Program-made: the position numbers and the translations under genes
The notes under the pieces: model-generated
Seen by the model: the letters and a program-made list of their open reading frames with translations, nothing else
What the model was told of the DNA's origin: nothing
Database searches by the model: none
Source: Pseudomonadota bacterium
GTDB lineage: Bacteria > Myxococcota_A > UBA796 > SXON01
NCBI GenBank assembly: GCA_030685065.1
Contig: JAUXQH010000105.1
Coordinates: 1 to 38,303, forward strand
Length of the DNA stretch: 38,303 bases
Reading direction: 5' to 3'
Shown here: one piece after another, positions 32,339 to 38,303 of the stretch
Layout of the letters: each line of letters begins with the position of its first letter
How positions within the stretch are numbered: position 1 is the first letter of the stretch

Positions 32339-32947
32339 CTACCACATCGTCGTCTTCGCGCGCTCCGGCCAACCGCGGTCATAGGCCTCGCCCCCGAGTT
32401 GGCCCCCCGAGCGCGCCGCCAGCAGCTCACCCGCGGAGGGAAGGCTGCGCGGGTGCACGTGACGGGCGGGGTTCCACAAATCCGAGCGGACCAGCGCGCG
32501 CGCGCACTGGAAGTAGACGGCGTCGACCGCGACGACGATGACGCACCGTGGCGTCTTGCCTTCGACTTGGAAGGTGTCGAGGAGCGCCGGATCGGTTGTG
32601 AGGTGGGCGCGCCCGTTCACCCGGAGCGTGGTGCCGACGCCCGGCACGAGGAAGAGCAGCGCCACGCGCGGGTCGCGCACGATGTTGCGCAGCGAGTCCA
32701 CGCGGTTGTTGCCCCGGCGGTCGGGCAGCAGCAGCGTCCGCTCGTCCTGGACCCGCACGAAGCCGGGCGCGTCGCCCCGCGGTGAGCAGTCGAGCCCCTC
32801 GGGTCCGCAGGTCGCGAGCGATACGAACGGGGAGGCCTCGATGTAGACCCGATACTCGGGGGGGACGAAGTCGACCTCCTTGACGGTGGATGTCTCGCCC
32901 GGGTGGCCGTACAGGGCTTCGAGGGCGTCGAGGGTGTCGAGGATCAT
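32339..32947 (-). CDS. pyridoxamine 5'-phosphate oxidase-family FMN-binding protein
   Basis: A 202-residue protein with the split-barrel flavin fold. Recognisable blocks are SPFVSLATCGPEGLDCSPRGD at the first strands, LLLPDRRGNNRVDSLRNIVRDPRVALLFLVPG (the FMN-phosphate and dimer region) and LRVNGRAHLTTD. The DRRGNNR form resembles the MSMEG_1061-type PPOX subfamily and not PdxH, so vitamin B6 synthesis is unlikely. A flavin- or F420-dependent reductase, or a heme-related role, is possible. I chose ATG 32947 for its GGAG seven bases upstream; ATG 32965 lacks a ribosome site. It converges on the Asp/His/Trp-repeat gene. Confidence 0.8.
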   Translation of the reverse strand: MILDTLDALEALYGHPGETSTVKEVDFVPPEYRVYIEASPFVSLATCGPEGLDCSPRGDAPGFVRVQDERTLLLPDRRGNNRVDSLRNIVRDPRVALLFLVPGVGTTLRVNGRAHLTTDPALLDTFQVEGKTPRCVIVVAVDAVYFQCARALVRSDLWNPARHVHPRSLPSAGELLAARSGGQLGGEAYDRGWPERAKTTMW

Positions 32948-33030
32948 GGTTCCGCTCCACGGCATGGCTTGGCGTTTCGGCTATTGTACCGCCCAAGCTC
33001 GCACTTCACTCTCGCCACATCGACCGTGGG

Positions 33031-33372
33031 CGCAGGCGCGGAGACGGCGGGTGCGCAAATCGGCGTTCTCATCGCCGGGAACGAGGCGCCGAACGCCTGG
33101 TGGATCCGGGGCACCGGCGGCGGTGTAGCGCTCCGCTATACTTCGACCGCCCGGCTCCGGAACGTGGTCATCACCGGCAACGAGGCCTACGAGGCCGGCG
33201 CCGGCGTGCACGTCGACCGCACCTCCGGGCCCGAGCTCGTGAACGTCGTCATCGAAGGCAACGTCGCGGGCACGGGGGGCGGCGGCGTCTACGTCGACTC
33301 CGGGGCCCTGACGCTGTCCTACTGTAACGTCTGGTCCAACGGCGCCACGGCCGACCGCTGGAACGGGTTGCC
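33031..33372 (+). pseudogene. fragment of a right-handed beta-helix surface protein
   Basis: The forward frame reads IAGNEAPNAW, RLRNVVITGNEAYEAGAGV, PELVNVVIEGNVAGTGGGGV and LTLSYCNVWSNGAT, with repeats spaced about 25 residues. These are the hallmark rungs of parallel beta-helix proteins (pectate-lyase-like, polymorphic outer-membrane type) common in myxobacteria. The final LSYCNVWSNGAT normally precedes a conserved tail, but here the frame changes into unrelated Arg-rich sequence near 33372. No start, signal peptide or upstream rungs exist. It is most simply a truncated remnant about 110 residues long. Confidence 0.7.
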
Positions 33373-33439
33373 CGACAGCGTCCCTCGACGCAAGTGCGGA
33401 CCCGGCAGTGGGCGTGAGACACGGGCGGGCACATCAAAG

Positions 33440-33856
33440 CTACGCGAGCCAGGAGAGAAGCTCCAGCCCATCGAAGTGTTTGAAGTCATCATGGTTGGCG
33501 GTGATGAGCACGAGTCCCTGCGTCTTGGCGATGGCCGCGATCTGCCCATCGGGAAACGAGGGCGTGAGGCCCGCCGCCACGAGCCGCGCCCGTTCGCGCC
33601 CGTGCCACTCGGCTGCGGGGGTGTCGTAGGGTAGAACCGGGAGCGAGGTCTGCACCACCCCGTGCAGGTACTCCTGAAGCGCCTCACGACGGCGCCCCGC
33701 GGGGAGGCGGTTGAGCCCGTAGACGGCCTCGTGCCACGTGACCGAGGCGATGGCGCACTCTCCCCGGTGCTTCTCGAGGAGCGACAGGAAGCGGGGGGCA
33801 GGCGCCGGCCGAATCGGCTCCGAGAGCGCGTTGGTGTCGAGCAGGAAGCGGATCAT
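33440..33856 (-). CDS. VapC-type PIN-domain toxin (ribonuclease)
   Basis: A 138-residue PIN-domain protein. It begins MIRFLLDTNALSEP with catalytic Asp7, followed by Glu43 in VTWHEAVYGL, Asp103 in SFPDGQIAAIA and a final Asp in TANHDDF. This is the full acidic set expected for Mg2+-dependent RNA cleavage. Length and N-terminal motif match FitB/VapC-group toxins. The ATG at 33856 overlaps the TGA of the antitoxin gene by two bases (ATGA), typical of toxin-antitoxin operons with the antitoxin first. All catalytic residues are present, so the toxin is probably functional. Confidence 0.9.
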   Translation of the reverse strand: MIRFLLDTNALSEPIRPAPAPRFLSLLEKHRGECAIASVTWHEAVYGLNRLPAGRRREALQEYLHGVVQTSLPVLPYDTPAAEWHGRERARLVAAGLTPSFPDGQIAAIAKTQGLVLITANHDDFKHFDGLELLSWLA

Positions 33857-34131
33857 CCCCAATCGACCTCTCGGCCTACGGACGGGTCGCGCGTGCCGTC
33901 CAAGACGCCACCCAGGTCGAGCTCGGCCAGATTGTGTCTCGACCGGAAGTCCGTGAGGGCACCGAGGAAATCGGTGCGGCCGGCGGTGAGTCGCTCATAC
34001 TCTGCAACCGAGATCAGCACTGCAACAGGCTTTCCTCGTCGGGTGAGCGAGATGCGTCCACCCTGCTCGGCGTCATGCACGAGCGCGGGAAGCTGATCGC
34101 GAGCCTCGGCGATGGAGTATGGGCGCGTCAT
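33853..34131 (-). CDS. Phd/YefM-family antitoxin
   Basis: A 92-residue antitoxin. Residues 1-50 match the Phd/YefM DNA-binding fold: IAEARDQLPALVHDAEQGG, then ISLTRRGKPVAVLISVAEYERL. The C-terminal 40 residues (DFLGALTDFRSRHNLAELDLGG) are the flexible toxin-neutralising part. It is expected to bind the downstream VapC-type protein and repress its own promoter. The ATG at 34131 is preceded by AGGAG, which lies in the right arm of a perfect palindrome (34139-34154), a fitting operator position. Confidence 0.9.
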   Translation of the reverse strand: MTRPYSIAEARDQLPALVHDAEQGGRISLTRRGKPVAVLISVAEYERLTAGRTDFLGALTDFRSRHNLAELDLGGVLDGTRDPSVGREVDWG

Positions 34132-34138
34132 GCGTGCT

Positions 34139-34154
34139 CCTGATGTACATCAGG
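34139..34154. promoter_or_regulatory. 16-bp perfect palindrome, candidate antitoxin operator
   Basis: CCTGATGTACATCAGG is a perfect 16-base inverted repeat seven bases upstream of the antitoxin start. On the coding strand its end supplies the AGGAG ribosome site. Phd/YefM antitoxins bind short palindromes in their own promoters, and bound dimers here would block transcription and hide the ribosome site. Confidence 0.65.
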
Positions 34155-34630
34155 ATAGCCATTATTCGAACCTCCGGCAACCGCCGCGCGCGGCTCCGAG
34201 GGGCGGGGGGCGAGGACGAGCGGGAGGCGGGCGGCGCCGCTCGGCCCGCCGTCGGCAGCAACCTGGGATGTGTGCCGGACGGCGGTCCCCGTACAGTTCT
34301 TGCATGAATGGGTGCGCCACCAGAACGCGAGACGCAGGCGCCGCTCGAACCCAGGAATGCGTCCGCCGAAACCGTGTGGAACGTGCCGTCACTCCTCGCC
34401 CGGCGTGCGCCCCGCTCGCGGCGGCGTTGACATTGCGCCAGCACGACCCGGTGCCGATCGTGTTCCCGAGCGGGAGCGAAGTACCGCGAAACGCCGTGTT
34501 CCACGTCCTCTGGCCCGAGAGGCCCATTGCCGCCTGGCTTGAGGACGAGCGCGGCCGCCGCGTGCCCACGGCTCGGCGTCGCCGGGCCTACCTTTTGCCG
34601 GGATCCAAAAAGCTTCCGGCCCGAGCCACC
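34155..34630. other. intergenic stretch without a supported gene
   Basis: About 475 bases between the antitoxin promoter and a transposase remnant. Frames on both strands give Arg/Pro/Ser-rich translations without a ribosome site, signal or recognisable motif. Base composition is more mixed than the neighbouring genes. It probably consists of decayed mobile-element or gene debris. Confidence 0.5.
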
Positions 34631-34769
34631 GCTCAACGGGCCATGGCCGCGGTGGCCACCCTGGGCGGCCACCTCAAGTCCAACGGCGAACCGGGCTGGA
34701 CGGTGTTGGGCCTTGGGTACCTCAAACTGCACCGGTTCACGGAAGGATGGCGCGCTGCCATCGCTAGTA
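34631..34769 (+). pseudogene. C-terminal remnant of an IS4/Tn5-type transposase
   Basis: The forward frame reads VATLGGHLKSNGEPGWTVLG followed by a Leu/His helix and EGWRAA. This matches the closing dimerisation-domain motif of IS4-family (Tn5-like) transposases, where 'GG.L..k.dGePG...lg.G...L......W' is conserved. Only about 45 residues remain. No DDE catalytic core precedes it, and no terminal inverted repeat was found. It marks an old insertion in this accessory patch. Confidence 0.68.
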
Positions 34770-35051
34770 TCCCGGCAAGCGATACGCCAGACACACCCAC
34801 AGAGAACGCCAGCGGACCGGGGAGGTACAATGTTGAGAACTACGTTATTGCTTCGTGCGCCCGGGCCACTTGGGCGTCCCCGCCGGAACTGAGCAGCATG
34901 TCGGCCAGTTCTCGGAAGGTGGGACGTTCGCGAATCACAGGTGTCGCCACCACGAGGTGCGGCGGCGCCGACCGCGGCGCAGGCAGGATTGCAGTGCTAC
35001 AGCTCGCCCCCAGGGGAACCGTCATTGGTTTGAACGGAGTGGACGGGGAGC

Positions 35052-35067
35052 GGGGGGGGGGGGGGGG
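35052..35067 (+). repeat. homopolymer of 16 G
   Basis: An uninterrupted run of 16 guanines in non-coding sequence about 75 bases downstream of the stop codon of the minus-strand MopE/FG-GAP lipoprotein gene. Such runs are hypermutable by slippage and also error-prone in sequencing, so the exact length is uncertain. Confidence 0.9.
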
Positions 35068-35141
35068 ATCGAATAGAACCCCGGCGAGAGCAGGCGCATG
35101 AAGGCGCACCGTTCGCACGTCGGGGTAATGCACGGCGGGGG

Positions 35142-37712
35142 TTACCAACCGAGGAGCACATACACCGCGCCATACCCGGTGCCGGCGCCGTCGGAGCCGG
35201 GCGCCCCTACGAGCAGGTCGCCCGATCCGTCCCCATCGAGATCCCCGCCCGTCGCGAGCCCCTCCCCGAAGGCGTCCCCGGCTGCCGACCCATAGATCGA
35301 CGCGGACGCCGAGCTGCTCGTCCAGCTGCCGCCGCTGACGCCGACGAGAGAGAAGACGTAGACGGCGCCAGCGTCCGTTCCCACCGTGTCGTCACCTGGG
35401 CACCCGAGGACGAGTTCGTCGGCGCCGTCGCGGTCGAAGTCGGAGACGGTGCTCGCCACCGTCGAGGTGTCGCCGCTCGTGCCGGTGACGGTCACATCGG
35501 CCGCGCCGAGGGCCGCGCTGCCGGACAGGGTGGAGCCATCCAGGAACACATACACGCTCGTGGAGGGCAGCGCGAGATCGAGGGTGCCGTCTCCGTCGAG
35601 ATCGCCAGGGGTGGGGATGCCGTATGTGCCGAGTCGCCCGCTGGCGGACGTTCCCGTTACCACTGCCTGCGCGTCTGTCGAGAGGTCGGAGCCGAGGGAG
35701 AGTGTGGCATTTCCGAGGAGCAGATACACCGCGCCGGCGTCGGAGCCGCCGGTGTCCTCGTTGATCGCGCTCGCCAGGACGTCGGCGTACCCGTCGCCGT
35801 CCAGGTCGCCGGCGGCCACGGTGTACCCCAGGTTGTCCTGCGCGTCGATGCCGAAGAGACGGTCGTCCGCGCTGCTGGATCGCCAGTCGCCACCGCCGAG
35901 CGGGCCCTGCCACACCGAGACGCTCCCCTGGTAGGAGGCGGTGGACGTCTCGGTGGGGTCGCCCACCACGAGGTCGTCAACGCCGTCACCGTCGATGTCC
36001 GCGGCGGCAAGGGAGCGAGCTTCGCTATACGAGGACGGAGCAGTGAACGACGCAAACCACGAGCTCGTGCTTCCGGATCCGCTGCCGTCGAATACGAAGG
36101 CTGCGCCCAATCCGGAGTAAGACGAGTAGCGCGTGCGCGCGCGTGAGACAAGCACGTCGGCGGTGCCGTCGCCCGTGAGATCGCCGGCCGGACCGCCTGA
36201 CATCAGCCCGAGCGGCCCGGAAGAGTCGATGCCGGCCAGCTCCAGATCGTCGTAGCTCGTCACCGCGCCGGCGGCTCCGACCGCCGCCGTTCCCGGCACG
36301 ACCCAGGCATAGCCCGTGCCAGAGCGCTGCCCCAGCACGAGGTCGTCGAGCCCATCTCCGTCGAAGTCTCCGCCGAGCGTGAGCGTCTCCCGCGCGCCGA
36401 GGCTGGCGCCGGTACCGTAGAGGATGCCCGCGACGGCGTCGGCGATGTCGATGGCCTCGTCCATCGAGCCGTCGCAGTCGTTGTCGCGCCCGTCGAACAG
36501 CTCGTCGGTGGGCGCGATGTAGGTAGGGTCCGTGTCGTCGCAGTCCTCGTCGCGCGTGAGCCCGTCCGCGTCCTGGTCGTAGTCGTCGTCCCCGGCGCAG
36601 TCCGAGTCGATGTCGTCGTACCAGGTTTCGGTAGCAACCGGGCTGACGGCGGCGTCGCCATCATCGCAGTCCGTGGCGTCCGCGACGTAGGCCGCCGTCG
36701 CGTCGCACTGTCCGTGTGTGAGCGAGGCGGTCCCGTACCCGTCCCCGTCCGTGTCGGCGTAGAACGTGCTCATGGTGGACGCCGAGGCAGAGCTGTCCGC
36801 GTCGTCGGCGAGGCCGTCGCAGTCCTCGTCGGCGTCTGCCGCGTCACACACCTCGGTCGCGCCCGGGTAGACGCTGGAATTGGCGTCGTCGCAGTCGTCG
36901 TCGGCGGCGACATGGCCGGCGGGACGGTCGCACGCCTGAACCGAGGTCGAGCCCCCGTAGCCGTCACCGTCCGCATCGGTGTAGAACGTGGACTCGCCCG
37001 GCGCGGCGACCGAGTCGTCCGCGTCGTCCGCGAGCGAGTCGCAGTCCTCGTCGGTGTCGGCGGCGTCGCAGACCTCAGTCTCCCCCGGGTTTATCTCCGT
37101 GTCGCCGTCGTCGCAGTCCCCTGTGTCGAGCACGTAGCCGGCGGGCTGGGCACACCGGACGACGCCGTCGCCGATGGCGCCGTAGCCGTCCCCGTCGTCA
37201 TCGACGTGCCACTCGGTTTCAGGGTTCACCGCTGCGTCCCCGTCGTCGCAGTCCGTCGCATCGGCGACGAAGCCGGCACGCTGCTCGCACGAGGTCGTGC
37301 TCGCGGAAGCATCCCCGAATCCGTCGCCGTCGTCGTCGGCATACCAGAGGGAATCGGGGTGCACGGTGGGATCGGCGTCGTCACAGTCCCCGCCGGTCGC
37401 GGTGTAGCCCGTGGTGACCTCGCAAGCCGTGACCGCTTCGTCGCCGTACCCGTCGCCGTCGCCGTCGTGGTACACCGACATGCCGTCGGTGACGCCCGGA
37501 TCGGCGTTGTCCGCTAGGCCGTTGCAGTCCTCGTCGACATCCCCCGGATCGCACCGTTCAGCTGCGCCCGGGTTGATATCCGCGGCGGCATCGTTGCAGT
37601 CCTCTTCCAAGTCGTAGCCGTCGTCGTCGGCGTCCTTGTCCTCGGAGCCGGGCGCCCCGCAGGCGAGGATCATGCCGAGAGAGAAGAGGCCGTAGAGAGG
37701 GAGCAGCCGCAT
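35142..37712 (-). CDS. large lipoprotein with MopE-type metal-binding repeats and FG-GAP beta-propeller
   Basis: An 856-residue protein. MRLLPLYGLFSLGMILAC is a lipoprotein signal with lipidated Cys18. Residues about 25-430 are highly acidic and contain at least seven 'DC(D/N)D...NPGA.E.CD...DxDCDG' units, the putative metal-binding motif family named after Methylococcus MopE, interleaved with calcium-loop-like DDDGDGYG segments. From about residue 440 there are seven FG-GAP/integrin-alpha type repeats with GDLDGDGxxDLLVG calcium loops, which should close a beta-propeller. The protein is probably displayed on the outer membrane as a calcium-dependent adhesion or surface-binding factor. I chose ATG 37712 because the signal peptide begins there; ten further codons upstream are open but not signal-like. 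Confidence 0.88.
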   Translation of the reverse strand: MRLLPLYGLFSLGMILACGAPGSEDKDADDDGYDLEEDCNDAAADINPGAAERCDPGDVDEDCNGLADNADPGVTDGMSVYHDGDGDGYGDEAVTACEVTTGYTATGGDCDDADPTVHPDSLWYADDDGDGFGDASASTTSCEQRAGFVADATDCDDGDAAVNPETEWHVDDDGDGYGAIGDGVVRCAQPAGYVLDTGDCDDGDTEINPGETEVCDAADTDEDCDSLADDADDSVAAPGESTFYTDADGDGYGGSTSVQACDRPAGHVAADDDCDDANSSVYPGATEVCDAADADEDCDGLADDADSSASASTMSTFYADTDGDGYGTASLTHGQCDATAAYVADATDCDDGDAAVSPVATETWYDDIDSDCAGDDDYDQDADGLTRDEDCDDTDPTYIAPTDELFDGRDNDCDGSMDEAIDIADAVAGILYGTGASLGARETLTLGGDFDGDGLDDLVLGQRSGTGYAWVVPGTAAVGAAGAVTSYDDLELAGIDSSGPLGLMSGGPAGDLTGDGTADVLVSRARTRYSSYSGLGAAFVFDGSGSGSTSSWFASFTAPSSYSEARSLAAADIDGDGVDDLVVGDPTETSTASYQGSVSVWQGPLGGGDWRSSSADDRLFGIDAQDNLGYTVAAGDLDGDGYADVLASAINEDTGGSDAGAVYLLLGNATLSLGSDLSTDAQAVVTGTSASGRLGTYGIPTPGDLDGDGTLDLALPSTSVYVFLDGSTLSGSAALGAADVTVTGTSGDTSTVASTVSDFDRDGADELVLGCPGDDTVGTDAGAVYVFSLVGVSGGSWTSSSASASIYGSAAGDAFGEGLATGGDLDGDGSGDLLVGAPGSDGAGTGYGAVYVLLGW

Positions 37713-37999
37713 TGCAGGGTCATCTGAGAAGGCGCGTAGCATATCCCAAGCCGCAGCTCAGGGGGAGTGCCGCCCGTGCAAGTCCGAGTCGCCGTCAGGT
37801 CCGAGAACTGCGTCAGTGAGGATGTGCGGTGGCGCTGGTTTTGTGTACCTTCCTTCTGGAGGGCGATGGCGAGGGATGGATTTGGGAGCTGCCGTCGTGA
37901 ACCGGCTCTATTCCCGTTTGTAGGTCCGCTCCTGGGTTTGGTTGGGTGCGTTTCGTCGCCCTCCGAGTATGGTACGGGCCGCTGACGTCTCCCCGCTCG
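37713..37999. other. non-coding region between lipoprotein gene and IS110-family transposase
   Basis: About 287 bases. The first part should carry the lipoprotein gene promoter, though no clear boxes were identified. The rest, nearer the transposase stop, is T/G-rich relative to the window and probably includes the end of the insertion sequence. IS110-family elements encode a structured guide (bridge) RNA in a non-coding end, which could lie here if the element is IS1111-like. I cannot fold it by eye. Confidence 0.4.
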
Positions 38000-38303
38000 T
38001 CACGCTTCCATCCGCAGTCTTTGTGAGCCATGAACAAACGGCTCGCTGCATGTGTTGATGTCCGACCAGAGGTTGGGGTCGTACGCTACGCCGGTGACCC
38101 AGATGCGGTGGAGCATGACGGCGAGCCGGCGGGCGACCGCTACCACCGCTTTGCGCTTCGCCGCCTTTCCGCCTCTGGCAGCGAGCTTTCGTCCGACGCG
38201 GCGCAGGTCACACTCCGGCCCGTGGGGACCGAGGATGTACTGGGCGCATTGAACCAGGAGCTTGCGAAGGAGCACGTCCCCCGACCGGGTGATGGACAGC
38301 TCC
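38000..38303 (-). CDS. IS110-family transposase, C-terminal part (runs off the window)
   Basis: The frame is open to the window edge and its upstream part lies outside. The visible 100 residues begin ELSITRSGDVLLRKLLVQCA and continue QYILGPHGPECDLRRVG, RKLAARGGKAAKRKAVVAVA and LAVMLHRIWVTGVAYDP. This is the conserved C-terminal Transposase_20 (IS116/IS110/IS902) region, which carries the serine-containing catalytic segment further upstream in this domain. IS110 enzymes recombine DNA with a RuvC-like domain guided by an RNA from the element. The tail after AYDP (about 25 residues to the TGA) is longer than usual. Intactness of the N-terminal DEDD domain cannot be judged. Confidence 0.88.
   Translation of the reverse strand, partial: ELSITRSGDVLLRKLLVQCAQYILGPHGPECDLRRVGRKLAARGGKAAKRKAVVAVARRLAVMLHRIWVTGVAYDPNLWSDINTCSEPFVHGSQRLRMEA

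Noticed and set aside
29134..32430. Minus-strand frame with a VVVVPVVVVV hydrophobic array across the Asp/His/Trp-repeat gene
   Set aside because: The Val/Pro run is simply the antisense of GAC/GAT-rich codons, and the rest of the frame is out of phase with the P-type ATPase motifs. The opposite strand has a signal peptide and GGAGG ribosome site.
34840..35148. Minus-strand 102-codon frame ending RERPTFRELADMLLSSGG, reminiscent of the last subdomain of protein kinases
   Set aside because: Only one short phrase resembles a kinase. There is no catalytic loop or ribosome site, and the frame runs through the 16-G tract as poly-Pro. It may be debris, but the support is too weak to annotate.
37767..37985. 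Small plus-strand frame of 72 codons ending LVGCVSSPSEYGTGR
   Set aside because: No ribosome site or recognisable signal at its start. The Cys context resembles a lipobox only by chance, near the end of the frame.

Overview
This is a very GC-rich window from a bacterial chromosome, most likely a myxobacterium-like organism (Myxococcota or the former Deltaproteobacteria). That placement is inference. It rests on the many short-leader lipoproteins, a Cys/Asp-rich MopE-type plus FG-GAP surface lipoprotein, a glycine-rich von Willebrand A (VWA) protein, a choice-of-anchor type lipoprotein, strong G/C at codon third positions, and frequent GTG/TTG starts. There is no rRNA or other taxonomic marker.

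Layout. 1-3.6 kb: end of an alpha/beta hydrolase, an organophosphate-antiporter-type MFS transporter, an NAD(P)-binding epimerase-like protein and a small coiled-coil protein. 3.66 kb: tRNA-Ala(GGC) with its own promoter and a strong hairpin terminator. 3.8-6.0 kb: two exported proteins of unknown function. 6.0-12.8 kb: a complete five-gene oligopeptide-type ABC importer operon on the minus strand (binding protein, two permeases with unusual insertions, two ATPases). 12.8-17 kb: a stand-alone response-regulator receiver, a VWA protein and two coupled lipoproteins. 17-18.7 kb: a ribokinase-type sugar kinase directly followed by a membrane diguanylate cyclase.

18.7-26.6 kb is the metabolic centre of the window. 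An acetyl-CoA hydrolase/CoA-transferase is divergent from a two-gene NAD-dependent formate dehydrogenase. The diaphorase subunit is a NuoE-NuoF fusion. The molybdenum catalytic subunit reads in frame, without a stop codon, into a complete phosphoenolpyruvate synthase, giving one predicted protein of 1,685 residues. This fusion joins formate oxidation (or CO2 reduction) to the pyruvate/PEP node and is the most novel item in the window.

26.6-32.3 kb: two P-type cation ATPases in tandem. Divergent from them is a small exported protein whose mature part consists only of Asp, His, Trp, Arg and Lys in a regular repeat, a candidate periplasmic metal buffer for the pumps. 32.3-38.3 kb is an accessory patch: a flavin-binding PPOX-family protein, a decayed beta-helix gene, a Phd/VapC-type toxin-antitoxin pair with a 16-bp palindromic operator candidate, an IS4-type transposase remnant, a 16-G homopolymer, the MopE/FG-GAP lipoprotein, and the end of an IS110-family transposase running off the window.

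Coordinates come from reading the sequence. Functional names rest on recognised motifs and family resemblance, not on database searches.
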